A stretch of DNA of 63,056 nucleotides from an uncultured Christensenella sp. (GTDB lineage: Bacteria > Bacillota > Clostridia > Christensenellales > Pumilibacteraceae), in NCBI GenBank assembly GCA_910585055.1, contig CAJUBY010000002.1, forward strand, positions 1-63,056, given 5' to 3'. Below, piece by piece: positions 23,341-32,258 of this stretch. Both the position numbers and the translations under genes were made by a program. The first letter of the stretch is position 1, and each line of letters opens with the position of its first letter. The notes under the pieces were generated by a model. It had not been told where the DNA came from, made no database searches, and worked only from the letters and a program-made list of their open reading frames with translations.

Positions 23341-23385
23341 ATATACATAATCAAGGCGGTCCGCGCCGTAAAAAGGAAAGAATAT

Positions 23386-25050
23386 ATGTCACAGGAACTT
23401 TGTACCGGAATGGAAAAAGCGCCGCAGCGCGCGCTGTTAAAAGCGTTGGGGCTTTGCGACGAAGAACTCGACCGACCGCTTATAGCCGTGATCTCGGCAA
23501 GATCGGAGATCGTACCCGGTAACAAACATCTCGACACGATTACGGACGCAGTAAAATCGGGTATATACGCAGGCGGCTGCACTCCGGTAGCGGTTGCGGC
23601 AAGCGGCATATACGACGGACTTGCAATGGGTCAAGGCGGTATGCGTTACGCGTTGCCGTCACGCGAGCTTGTAGCAGACAGCGTGGAATCGCTGCTTGCA
23701 TCCTACCCTTTCGACGGAGCCGTACTTATCGCAAACGACGACTCTACCGTAGCCGGAATGCTCATGGGCGCGGTGCGCGCCAATATCCCGTCGATACTCG
23801 TATCTGGCGGACCGATGAAGAGCGGCATACACAACGGTAAAAAAGTCGGGTTATCTTCCGTATTCGAAGCGGTGAGCGCCGTTAAAAACGGCTCGGTAAC
23901 GCTTACCGAACTTACCGCGCTCGAAAACACGGCATGTCCGGGCTGCGGAAGTTCCAACGGCATGTACACGGCAAACTCGCTCAACTGCGACGCAGAGGCT
24001 TTGGGCATGGCGCTGTCCGGCAACGGCTGCGCGCTTGCGGAAAGCAGTCAGCGCATACGTCTGGCAAAGCTTACCGGAAAAGCGATCTGCGACTTGGTAA
24101 GCGAATCGGTAACGCCGCGTATGATAATGACGAAGCGCGCTTTCTTAAACGCGCTTACGGTGGACACGGCGCTCGGCTCGTCCACCAATGCGGTGTTGCA
24201 CCTTTTGGCGATAGCGTCCGAATGCAACGTAGCGCTCGATCTCGATACCGTACAGACTATCTCCGATAAAACTCCCACGCTCTGCCGACTCACACCCATA
24301 TCCGATCACGACATGGAAGATCTCGCCGCGGCAGGCGGTGTTGCGGCTGTAATGCACGAGCTTGCTAAAAAGAATCTTATTGACGGCTCGGCGCATACCG
24401 TATCGGGCAGAGCGCTCGCCGAAGACTACGAACATGCGCACGTTACCGATACGCAGGTAATACACAAGTCGGACGATCCGGTATCCCCCGTCGGCGGCAT
24501 TGCCGTGCTTAAAGGCAATCTCGCGGAACAGGGAGCCGTAATAAAACGTTCGACGGCAGACAGCGCCATGCTGAACTTCAGCGGCAAGGCGCGGTGCTTC
24601 GACAGCGAAGAGGACGCCGTTACCGCGATATACGACGGCAGGATAAAAAAAGGCGACGTGGTCGTCATCCGATACGAAGGTCCGATAGGCGGACCGGGAA
24701 TGCGTGAAATGCTTTCGCCTATGTCAGCTCTTATAGGTACGGGTCTGGACAAAAGCGTCGCGCTCGTCACCGACGGACGCCTGTCCGGCGCAACGCTCGG
24801 CACCGCCGTAGGTCACGTGTGCCCCGAAGCCGCAGCCGACGGCAGCAAGCTGGCTCTCGTCAAAGACAACGATATTATCAAAATAGACGTAAACGGCGGA
24901 AAGATCTCGCTCGAAGTTCCGGCAAAGGAATTGCAGGCGCGCCAAAAGAAACTGCGTCCCAAAGACTATAATGTGTCCGGCTGGCTTTTGCGCTACCGCA
25001 ATCTTGCGACGTCCGCAGATAAAGGCGCAGTACTCAAAAAGAAATTTTAA
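23386..25050 (+). CDS. IlvD/Edd-family dehydratase homologue lacking Fe-S cysteines
   Basis: A 554-residue protein aligning over its whole length with dihydroxy-acid dehydratase: GGMRYALPSRELVADSVES, LVSGGPMKSG, TALGSSTNAVLHLLA, YEGPIGGPGMREML and the catalytic-serine loop TDGRLSGATLG are all present. However, the cluster motif NCDK of E. coli IlvD is NDDS here (residues 117-120), removing the Fe-S cysteine and the lysine that is carbamylated for metal binding. The second cluster cysteine of GSCSGM is replaced (GSSNGM, S190). C184 and C187 of ACPGCG remain. Dihydroxy-acid dehydration is therefore doubtful. It is co-transcribed with an acyl carrier protein and no other ilv gene is near, suggesting a different substrate or a non-catalytic role. 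Confidence 0.85.
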   Translation: MSQELCTGMEKAPQRALLKALGLCDEELDRPLIAVISARSEIVPGNKHLDTITDAVKSGIYAGGCTPVAVAASGIYDGLAMGQGGMRYALPSRELVADSVESLLASYPFDGAVLIANDDSTVAGMLMGAVRANIPSILVSGGPMKSGIHNGKKVGLSSVFEAVSAVKNGSVTLTELTALENTACPGCGSSNGMYTANSLNCDAEALGMALSGNGCALAESSQRIRLAKLTGKAICDLVSESVTPRMIMTKRAFLNALTVDTALGSSTNAVLHLLAIASECNVALDLDTVQTISDKTPTLCRLTPISDHDMEDLAAAGGVAAVMHELAKKNLIDGSAHTVSGRALAEDYEHAHVTDTQVIHKSDDPVSPVGGIAVLKGNLAEQGAVIKRSTADSAMLNFSGKARCFDSEEDAVTAIYDGRIKKGDVVVIRYEGPIGGPGMREMLSPMSALIGTGLDKSVALVTDGRLSGATLGTAVGHVCPEAAADGSKLALVKDNDIIKIDVNGGKISLEVPAKELQARQKKLRPKDYNVSGWLLRYRNLATSADKGAVLKKKF

Positions 25051-25093
25051 AAATACCGGGTAAAAACACACCCGAGATCAAGGAGAAAAAATC

Positions 25094-25315
25094 ATGTTCG
25101 AAAAGATCCAAAAAGAACTCGCGGAATACTTCGAGATGGACCCGTCGACGATCACACGCAACACTACGTTCGACGGCGATCTCAAAGCCGACTCGCTCGC
25201 GCTGATGGAACTTATGTTCAGTCTGGAATCGGAAACGGGCAAAACGCTCGACGACGACGTTATGGACACCGTCAAGACGGTCGGCGACCTTTGTGACCTG
25301 TTGGAAAAAGCATAA
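25094..25315 (+). CDS. acpP: Acyl carrier protein
   Basis: A 73-residue carrier protein. The phosphopantetheine attachment serine lies in KADSLALMELMF (S35 within DSL), followed by the usual second and third helices (SLESETGKTLDDDVMDTVKTVGDL). AAGGAG precedes the start. It is 43 bp behind the IlvD-like gene and followed by a strong terminator, so the two form a two-gene operon. No other fatty-acid gene is adjacent, so it may be a specialised rather than the main ACP. Confidence 0.9.
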   Translation: MFEKIQKELAEYFEMDPSTITRNTTFDGDLKADSLALMELMFSLESETGKTLDDDVMDTVKTVGDLCDLLEKA

Positions 25316-25417
25316 GCTCGATCAAGCATACATATACGGCGTCGGCTGTTAATCGGCTGTAAACGCCGCCCTATGCCGACTTAAGAACGGTAGACCGCAC
25401 ATTACGCGAAATACCTT

Positions 25418-25456
25418 CCGCCCATATCTGCCGAATGCAGATATGGGCGGATCTTT
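25418..25456 (+). terminator. Terminator of the IlvD-like/ACP operon
   Basis: CCGCCCATATCTGC and GCAGATATGGGCGG form a perfect 14-bp stem with a five-base loop, followed by ATCTTTTATTTT. Confidence 0.88.
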
Positions 25457-25724
25457 TATTTTGCCGAAGATACCGGGCGACTGACCCCGAGGATAACGCA
25501 AGACAGCGGTCGGTTTCGGACGGTCTCGGCGTTAAAGCCGCTTGCCAAAAATACCGCTTCACTTTGCGTCTTTGCCTTTACCTTGTATAAAACAGACGTG
25601 CAAAACACGTCGTACCCAATGCGGTACGGCAAACGACGTTTTGCGCGTATAGATCGCGCATAGAGCATGATCGGTGCCGGCTTACCTGCATAAATCAAGC
25701 TGTGCCTGCCAGATAAAGGATGAG
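25457..25724. other. Intergenic space, no gene seen
   Basis: Between the operon terminator and the next gene there are only low-quality open frames without ribosome binding sites. A palindromic stretch AACGACGTTTTGCGCG and several short inverted repeats are present, but nothing I can name. Confidence 0.5.
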
Positions 25725-26138
25725 TCACTTATTATCACCGCTAAAACGCATTACAAGCTGTTTGGCTACGGACACATCGGGATCGATCTCCTGTCTTATT
25801 TGTTCCCAATACTCCCCTATAAAGTTACGGGCGTCCGCATACTCGATATTATGTATAAAGTCGGTCATCCACCCGTCTATCTTATTAAAGTCGGTATTTG
25901 TCCTTTCCATTTCCTGCAAAAAACTATCCGCGTCTTTCCGAACGTTAGCCAACAGCCATAGGAACAGGCATCGATACCCCAGCGCAAGCGAAATGAACAT
26001 CAATCTTACAACGTCGTCCGACTGTTCGTATTTGCACAGCTGTTCGATACTGTCCACTTCTTTTTGACTGCACAAAAACAAAAACTGCTCCGATTCTGTT
26101 TTTAATCTCGAGTCTCGTTTTTCATCGTTGTTTTCCAT
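25725..26138 (-). CDS. Hypothetical helical protein
   Basis: A 137-residue, mainly helical, acidic protein without signal peptide. One moderately hydrophobic helix lies near residues 45-65 (RLMFISLALGYRCLFLWLLANV). AAGGAGGAG precedes the ATG. I recognise no family. It stands next to the AT-rich spacer and the RhuM-like gene, and the three may be a small acquired segment. Confidence 0.65.
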   Translation of the reverse strand: MENNDEKRDSRLKTESEQFLFLCSQKEVDSIEQLCKYEQSDDVVRLMFISLALGYRCLFLWLLANVRKDADSFLQEMERTNTDFNKIDGWMTDFIHNIEYADARNFIGEYWEQIRQEIDPDVSVAKQLVMRFSGDNK

Positions 26139-26416
26139 TAGTTCTCCTCCTTACGGATAACCTCTTATTAATTATAACATATATAAAATACGTTTTCACT
26201 TCGTAATACGGAATTTTTTTTACGGTATACAGTGCATTTTAAAGCAAATTTGCTTTATCAGTCGGCAATAAATTACTCCGTAAAACTCATATTATTTCAC
26301 GCAAAAAACGCCTTTCGGCGTTTTGAGATACGCCCCAAAAGTTTGTCAAAAATTTTGGGTACATTTAAAATTCGCGGATTTTATTTTTTACTGTTCGAAT
26401 CTTTCGATATTGCTTA
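26139..26416. other. AT-rich spacer between two accessory genes
   Basis: About 280 bp that is clearly more AT-rich than the flanking host DNA. It contains GGCGTTTTGAGATACGCC-like inverted words near 26315-26332 that may terminate transcription from one side. No gene is visible. Confidence 0.4.
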
Positions 26417-27427
26417 TTATTGTTTTTTTGTTTTGGTTGAAAGTTCTTCTATGTAATCGATGTATGCTTGCTCCACATCGGAAAGAGTTCGAGCTTGGTA
26501 TTTTTTATATTCGACTTTTGCTTTATCTATCGCTTGTTCGTGACTGACCGAACCCGCGCCTTGCAACAATTTTTCTCCACCCATAGTAAGTATCCTATCG
26601 AGGTGTGCCGACCAATCCGCCATTGTCATAGGCTGTTCGCGTTCGGCTTGGCGTTCGGCAAAATCCAAATAGCCGGAAACGATTTGTCCCAAAGCGCGAA
26701 GTTCTTTTTCGTTTAAATAATTTTTTGCGACCGCAACGTCTTGTAGATGCGGTTTGTCGCCTTTGAAAGTGATAAGTCCCATAAATTCTTTTTCGGCGTC
26801 TGCGCGGGAATAGATAACTTCCGCTGCCGTTTGTCCGTGTACGGCATAATGTATTTTGTTCTGGACTTTCTTAAAAAACTCTACCGAAATCTCTGCGTGG
26901 GGATCGTAGTCTATGCTCGTGGCGTAAATATCCAAAACTTGACGGTAAAACACTTTTTCGGAAGCGCGAATATCGCGGATTCGCTCCAAAAGCTCTTTAA
27001 AATATCCGCCGCCGCCGAGATTTTTAAGCCGCTCGTCGTCCATTGTAAAACCTTTGCGTATGTACTCGTTGAGCCGCTTGGTTGCCCATTGTCTGAACTG
27101 CGTGCCGCGCAAAGACTTTACGCGGTAGCCTACGGAAATTATCACGTCCAGATCATAATAATCCAATTCGCGTTCGACTTGGCGTGCGCCCTCCTTTTGA
27201 ACTGTTGCAAATTTTGCAACAGTTGCCGCGTGATCCAACTCGCCCTCGTCGAATATGTTTTTTATATGACGTGAGATCGTAGACTTATCCCTATCGAAAA
27301 GGGCGGACATTTGATCGAGCGTAAGCCATACGGTTTCGTCTTGGAAGCGCACGTCAACTTCAACTTTATCGTCTTCGGTTTTGAAAATTATAAAATGCCG
27401 AGCTGTGATCGGTAAGTTGTTATTCAT
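26417..27427 (-). CDS. RhuM-family protein
   Basis: A 336-residue protein of the RhuM/virulence-RhuM family found in genomic islands. The conserved N-terminus VDVRFQDETVWLTLDQMSALFDRDKSTISRHIKNIF is a winged-helix DNA-binding region (about 20-55). The family core YYDLDVIISVGYRVKSLRGTQFRQWATKRLNEYIRKGF follows. The C-terminal part (FMGLITFKGDKPHL and beyond) is a helical domain distantly like Fic/DOC N-terminal regions. The ATG at 27427 is preferred because GGAG lies five bases before it. Function is unknown in any organism, but such genes often accompany defence or restriction loci; none is seen here. Confidence 0.85.
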   Translation of the reverse strand: MNNNLPITARHFIIFKTEDDKVEVDVRFQDETVWLTLDQMSALFDRDKSTISRHIKNIFDEGELDHAATVAKFATVQKEGARQVERELDYYDLDVIISVGYRVKSLRGTQFRQWATKRLNEYIRKGFTMDDERLKNLGGGGYFKELLERIRDIRASEKVFYRQVLDIYATSIDYDPHAEISVEFFKKVQNKIHYAVHGQTAAEVIYSRADAEKEFMGLITFKGDKPHLQDVAVAKNYLNEKELRALGQIVSGYLDFAERQAEREQPMTMADWSAHLDRILTMGGEKLLQGAGSVSHEQAIDKAKVEYKKYQARTLSDVEQAYIDYIEELSTKTKKQ

Positions 27428-27522
27428 ATTCACTCCGTAATGGTTTTGGTCTTTATATACTTACAATGTACGTAAGAAAGTTTGTATGACTTTCGGTACA
27501 CTGCACTTGACTGCCACGGATA

Positions 27523-28635
27523 TTACTTATACATCAAAAACATATACACGCCGTTGGGATAACGGAAATACGGCTTATTGCTTCCCGAAAACACAAACCC
27601 GGGATCTTTCAGTTTTCCGTAAGCTTCGCGGATCTCGTTTTCGTACATATCGGCTTGATTGACCTGCGTTTTACCCTCGAAATCCAATTTGACTTCTATT
27701 TTCCCCACTCTGCCTTTCTGTTCGCCTATCGCGGAAAACAGCTCGTTCAGCTTGCGCTTATCGGTTATCACAGCCGAATATATTTTTCCGCCTACGGTAA
27801 TATACTGCGGATCGGCGGTATAAAAATCGAACTCGGCGTCAGCCGTATACGGCTGCGGAACAAAGTCGTGCGCGTTAGGGCGAAATTCGGAAATAGCGCT
27901 GTCGCTCACCAAAAAATAACCGTGGGAGATCTGTTTGTACATTTTTTCGGACGCCGTATAATACGCGGCGTCGGACGTAACGTCTACGTTGTACCACTTT
28001 CCGCCGATTTTTCCTTTGTTCCAGGCGTGCGGCGACGACGCGTACGAACCGGTGACGCGTATGCTATCCACATCTGCCATGGCGCACAAAAACACGAATG
28101 CGCGCGCAAGCCCGTCGCATACGGCTTTGCCGTCTGCAAAAACGCCGTCTATATAAAACGCCGGTTCGTCGCCCAGTTCGGTATTGCCCGAAACATACGC
28201 TTTATACAGCTCGAAATCGTAATCTATACGGGAAACCAACCAGTCGTGTATAACATGTACGATTTTATAGTCGCCGCCGTCTTGGACGTACCACTCCTTT
28301 TCTACGTGATCGGACAGCACATTACGCGCGGCGGTATAAATACGCTCCGTCGGGTCGTCTGCCGAAAATACGGGGCGTTTGTTATCGTACACCACCGTGT
28401 CGTACAAAAGCCGTACGCGGTCGCGGTACTGCTCTGCGGTAAGCTCGCCGTTTATAACAGGCAACTCATAGCCTGCCCATCTGTCTACGGGCGGTTCGCC
28501 GCTGTTTTCGGCATACGTCAAATGCGGTAGGATGTCGGGCGACTTTACCGTGCCGCCGCCGCAACCCGAAAGCGCAAACGTCGCCGCTATTACCGCCGCC
28601 GCTGCGGCTATCGTCTTTCTTATGCTAAACTGCAT
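27523..28635 (-). CDS. Lipoprotein with transglutaminase-like domain
   Basis: A 370-residue lipoprotein. The signal peptide ends in LSGC (lipidated Cys near residue 25). A transglutaminase-like cysteine-protease domain follows with triad C in GKAVCDGLARAF, H in SSPHAWNKGKIGG and D in YNVDVTSD. A C-terminal beta domain of about 110 residues ends the protein. It acts outside the membrane, probably cleaving or crosslinking peptides. Its start overlaps the stop of the upstream HtrA-like protease by 11 bases, so the two are co-translated and likely act together at the cell surface. Confidence 0.85.
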   Translation of the reverse strand: MQFSIRKTIAAAAAVIAATFALSGCGGGTVKSPDILPHLTYAENSGEPPVDRWAGYELPVINGELTAEQYRDRVRLLYDTVVYDNKRPVFSADDPTERIYTAARNVLSDHVEKEWYVQDGGDYKIVHVIHDWLVSRIDYDFELYKAYVSGNTELGDEPAFYIDGVFADGKAVCDGLARAFVFLCAMADVDSIRVTGSYASSPHAWNKGKIGGKWYNVDVTSDAAYYTASEKMYKQISHGYFLVSDSAISEFRPNAHDFVPQPYTADAEFDFYTADPQYITVGGKIYSAVITDKRKLNELFSAIGEQKGRVGKIEVKLDFEGKTQVNQADMYENEIREAYGKLKDPGFVFSGSNKPYFRYPNGVYMFLMYK

Positions 28636-30022
28636 AATTGTAGCCGTCTATGTTAACGGCATACGATTCGCCGCCCGTTCGCAATAACGTTATGCGCAGT
28701 ATATTACCCAAACCGCGCGGCTTGTAGCACAGTATCGCGCCGATCGCGCGACATATATCGTCGCCTATCTCTATCGCGCCTATTTTGGTTATTATGTCGC
28801 CTTCCTCTACGTTTTTCGAAGGCGACGCCTGATCGAGCGATACGACGGTCAGCTTGCCCAGTCTGTATTCGCAGTTGAATCCGAACGGCAGACCAAGCCA
28901 GCCTACGGCGGACGTGTTGGACGGCTTGGCTGTAACACGGGCAAGCGCCGTCGCGCCGCCGCTGTTCTCGGCAAGTATTCGCTTGTAAATGGGATAAAGT
29001 ACGGATACTGGCACCGCAAACCCGGTATCTTCCACATCGGTGGTCGCGCCGCCGTCTTTATCCACACCTACGGAATTGGACATGCGGTATGTGCCCAGTC
29101 CCACGAGATTGCCTTGCATGTCGAACACGCCGCCGCCGCTCATCCCGGCGTTTATCACCGCGGTAGTGCGCACTACCGGCACATGCTTCTTTCCGTCTGC
29201 GCCGAACAGTTCGTCGCACTCCAGCAACTCGCTTTTCTTGGATATTATACCGTCGTAAGCGGCTATGCCCATGCCCATAGCGTTGCCTATCGACACGACG
29301 TAGTCCCCTTCCGAATATTCGAGATCGGGCGAAAAATATTTGCTGCCGTCCAGATCGTAAACCGTATAAACAGTATCGTGCACTACATTGAGCACCGCTA
29401 CGTCGTAATGACCGTCGTACCCAACGACATCGGCTTGAAAATATCCGTCTTCTCCGTAAAACCGCACCGCAGGCAGGATACCGCCGTTTACGTACTGCGC
29501 TATGGCGTGCGCGTTTGTCAGTACCGTTATATTTTCGCCTTCGCGCTTCATTACGATACCGCTGGCGGTAAGTCCGCCGCACCTGACTTCCGCAATGCTG
29601 CTTTTACGCGCAGTTACGACAGCAGTTATATTCTGCTGTACGTCGTTACCGGTATTTATGACGGGCGGCTTTTCGCCCTTGCGCATAAAATGCCCGGTCA
29701 GGACCGACGAGCATATACCTACGGCAATGCACATTACCACCATTACGGCAAGCACGATCCAAACGGTCTTATTTTCGTAACGCCCGACGGGCTTGCCTTT
29801 GACGGACGCATAACCGCCGCGCATACTCTCGTCGGGGCTTTGTTCGGAATAGTATTCCTTGTACTCCGCCGTTCCGGCAGGCAGGTTTCCGCCGTCTACC
29901 GCAGTAACGGACTGTGTGCCGCCGTCGTTTGCCGGCAAACTCTCTATGGGCGTCTCCGCAACGCCGTCGACGGGTACGGGCACGTTGTCGGAAAGCTCTG
30001 TATTTTTTTTGTTATCATCCAT
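28625..30022 (-). CDS. Membrane-anchored HtrA/DegP-like serine protease
   Basis: A 465-residue protein. About 90 hydrophilic N-terminal residues are cytoplasmic, followed by one helix (TVWIVLALMVVMCIAVGI-like, near 85-105). A trypsin-like domain follows with H in LTNAHAIAQYV, D in GHYDVAVLNV and S in INAGMSGGGVFD. A C-terminal PDZ-like domain contains VEEGDIITKIGAIEIGDDI. The serine motif is GMSGG rather than the usual GNSGG, which may tune the oxyanion hole. It is the first gene of an overlapping pair with the transglutaminase-like lipoprotein. A role in surface-protein quality control is probable. Confidence 0.87.
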   Translation of the reverse strand: MDDNKKNTELSDNVPVPVDGVAETPIESLPANDGGTQSVTAVDGGNLPAGTAEYKEYYSEQSPDESMRGGYASVKGKPVGRYENKTVWIVLAVMVVMCIAVGICSSVLTGHFMRKGEKPPVINTGNDVQQNITAVVTARKSSIAEVRCGGLTASGIVMKREGENITVLTNAHAIAQYVNGGILPAVRFYGEDGYFQADVVGYDGHYDVAVLNVVHDTVYTVYDLDGSKYFSPDLEYSEGDYVVSIGNAMGMGIAAYDGIISKKSELLECDELFGADGKKHVPVVRTTAVINAGMSGGGVFDMQGNLVGLGTYRMSNSVGVDKDGGATTDVEDTGFAVPVSVLYPIYKRILAENSGGATALARVTAKPSNTSAVGWLGLPFGFNCEYRLGKLTVVSLDQASPSKNVEEGDIITKIGAIEIGDDICRAIGAILCYKPRGLGNILRITLLRTGGESYAVNIDGYNYAV

Positions 30023-30565
30023 GATATTAAAGACGGCTGCGGTTTATTTGCGGTGTTTAAAAATCGCGCAAGGCATCCGCCGAATTGTATTATAACATTA
30101 AACGCATAAAAAATCAAAGATTTTTCATTTTGCGCCGTCGCGCAAATTTTGCTTACGCAAAAACGTTTTTATTGCGAATACGGCGTAGATTTGCCTTTGC
30201 AAGCAAGCAAATCTACTTGTATTATAACATTGAATTACGCAAAAAACAAGTTGTTTGCTCTCTTTAACGTATCCGCCGACGACCGCGACATTACAGGCAA
30301 AGCGATCGACAGCGCTTTTCGTGTCGAAAGCCGCATAATACCCGACTGTTTCGCCAAATGTCGATAAGTTATAATACTCGGCGTATTCGACACGTTGTAT
30401 CTTATATTCCCTTCTTTCGGCAGGCACTGTCGAATTTGTATAATACTCGGACTTTTCGACTTTACCGAATATCATGCGATTTTTTCGCCCGTATTTTTTC
30501 GCACGGAAAAGCGCCGTACTTAATACGGCGCCGTATCGATCATTATTTAAAAGTAAGATCTTACA
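30023..30565. other. 543-bp intergenic region with three 22-bp direct repeats
   Basis: Three copies of a TGTCGAN(9-11)ATAATACYCG element occur at 30322-30344, 30359-30380 and 30428-30449, each followed by a TTCGAC word. A minus-strand open frame runs through them but has no ribosome binding site and a composition driven by the repeats, so I do not call it a gene. The AT-rich part near 30085-30250 holds short hairpins with T-runs that may end the protease-side or ung-side transcripts. Confidence 0.45.
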
Positions 30566-31282
30566 TTATGCTCGGAATATCTTATCCGCATGTTTATAAT
30601 AGGATGCAGGCTCGTATCTTCCGGTCATCTGCCAATGGATAGGCTGCATCCCGCACGAAGTAAGCCAGCTGTTTACTTTGGAAAACGGTTTGGATCCGAA
30701 AAATCCGCGGTATGCGCTTAACGGACTGGGGTGCGCGGAAGTTACCGTAAAGTTCCTTTTGTTTATAAGCGACATCTTTTCTCGCGCACTCATGCCCCAC
30801 AGGATATACGCCACGGGATCCTTTCTGTAATTGAGCGAATCGATCACGGCGTCCGTAAGATCGTGCCAGCCCAGCGACTGATGCGACTGCGCTTCGCCGG
30901 CGCGGACGGTGAGCGACGCGTTAAGCAGTAGCACGCCCTGATTCGCCCAGCCTATGAGCGTCGTATCGTCGTTGGGTTCCACGCCCAAATCCGACTTTAG
31001 TTCAGTAAATATATTCACCAGCGAGGGCGGCGGTTCTATCCCTTTGTTTACCGCAAAAGCCAGACCGTTGGCTTGACCGACGCCGTGGTACGGATCCTGA
31101 CCGAGTATTACTACTCGTACCTTGTCGTAATCTACAAGCTGCATAGCCGCATATATCTTATCGCGCGGCGGATAAACGGTGTACCGCGAATATTCGCGGT
31201 CTACGGCTTCCGTCAATTTCTTAAAATACGGCTTTTCGTATTCGGCGGCAAGCACCGCGTCCCATTTTTCGGTGATGATCAT
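30566..31282 (-). CDS. ung: Uracil-DNA glycosylase
   Basis: A 238-residue family-1 UDG that removes uracil from DNA. The catalytic water-activating loop is GQDPYHGVGQANGLAFAV (Asp in GQDPYH near residue 67), and the leucine intercalation loop is HPSPLSAYRGFFGSKPFSKVN. The NASLTVRAGEAQSHQSLGW segment is also conserved. Length and order match the family. It lies 20 bp behind an ArsR-type regulator on the same strand. Confidence 0.96.
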   Translation of the reverse strand: MIITEKWDAVLAAEYEKPYFKKLTEAVDREYSRYTVYPPRDKIYAAMQLVDYDKVRVVILGQDPYHGVGQANGLAFAVNKGIEPPPSLVNIFTELKSDLGVEPNDDTTLIGWANQGVLLLNASLTVRAGEAQSHQSLGWHDLTDAVIDSLNYRKDPVAYILWGMSAREKMSLINKRNFTVTSAHPSPLSAYRGFFGSKPFSKVNSWLTSCGMQPIHWQMTGRYEPASYYKHADKIFRA

Positions 31283-31302
31283 ATGTTTTTCCTTTAATGT
31301 AT

Positions 31303-31638
31303 TTATGCAAGTACCGCGCGAACGGCGTCATTCATTACGGTGGGTATAGCCGGACCGGATACCATATAAAAAACTATCTTACCTTGCCGACGACAGTCAA
31401 CGATCTTCGCGGCACGCAGTATCCGCAGTTGGTGCGACACAGTAGTCTGGTTTATCTCCGTCAGGACCGACAGATCGGTCACACACATGGGCGATACCGT
31501 AAGCGCCGACAGGATCTTAAGCCGCGTAATGTCCGACAGCGCGTCGAAAAACCCCGACAATGCAAATAGACTTGCACTGTTGGGTAAACTTCTTTCGACT
31601 TTCGCCGCGGTCATACTGTCCAACAACAGGGTGTTCAT
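31303..31638 (-). CDS. ArsR/SmtB-family transcriptional regulator
   Basis: A 111-residue winged-helix protein. The helix-turn-helix MCVTDLSVLTEINQTTVSHQLRILRAAKIVDCRRQGKIVFYMV spans about residues 51-93. The ELCVCDL metal motif of classical ArsR is only partly present (CVTDL), so the inducer may be non-metal. It probably represses its own promoter and possibly ung, the next gene. Confidence 0.88.
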   Translation of the reverse strand: MNTLLLDSMTAAKVERSLPNSASLFALSGFFDALSDITRLKILSALTVSPMCVTDLSVLTEINQTTVSHQLRILRAAKIVDCRRQGKIVFYMVSGPAIPTVMNDAVRAVLA

Positions 31639-31850
31639 GTGTGCAATATAACATATAAATCACGGTTTGTCAATGCCGATAATTGTCATATCCGACATAA
31701 CATACTCGAATTTCGGCGATTTCTTATTTGACGTTTTTGTAACGGATCCGACAAATTTCGCATATACATTTCTATGCGCTTAAGCGTACGTAAACAGTCT
31801 GTGCGCTGTAGATTTTTCCGCATAAAACGCGGTCGTCGGGAGGTCGGTCA

Positions 31851-32048
31851 ATGCAAGACGATATTTTCAATCTGCTTATGATGATACTGATGCTCGAAAA
31901 CGGCGGCGGCACCGAGAGCATAAACCAACTTGTGATCATGTTCCTGCTGATGAACTCGCGCAACGGCGGCAGTCTGTCGTCGTCGGACGGCATGTCCGGT
32001 CACCGCTGTCACGGCGACTGCGGCAGAGACGACGGCTTTACTTTCTGA
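31851..32048 (+). CDS. Small Met-rich protein with Cys/His tail
   Basis: A 65-residue protein on the otherwise sparsely used plus strand. The N-terminal half is a hydrophobic, methionine-rich helix pair (NLLMMILMLENGGG, then NQLVIMFLLMNS). The tail is Gly/Ser-rich with HRCHGDCGRDD, which could bind a metal ion. GGGAGGTCGG precedes the ATG. No family is recognised. A weak terminator-like inverted repeat (ACGGCAT/ATGCCGT, about 32137-32167) follows. Confidence 0.55.
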   Translation: MQDDIFNLLMMILMLENGGGTESINQLVIMFLLMNSRNGGSLSSSDGMSGHRCHGDCGRDDGFTF

Positions 32049-32258
32049 TCTTGCGCCGTACGAATATACGTCGGTAATATCACATATAAAGCTTTTCGTA
32101 CGGAAAGATACGTCCGCTAAAAAACAGAGTATAAAAAACGGCATTCGGGTGATCCGACTATGCCGTTTATTGCGGTTTATAATTATTGCGTAAGGCAGCC
32201 TATTCCGCGTGCTTTGCTTTTCTATCGCTATAAAAACATGCCGTCCGATCGATCGCCG

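Noticed and set aside
25456..25728. 90-residue minus-strand open frame after the ACP terminator
   Set aside because: No ribosome binding site and no recognisable protein features; it overlaps the start region of the next gene's downstream flank.
30125..30475. 116-residue minus-strand open frame between the protease and ung genes
   Set aside because: It is made of the 22-bp repeats, has no ribosome binding site and shows no protein-like composition.
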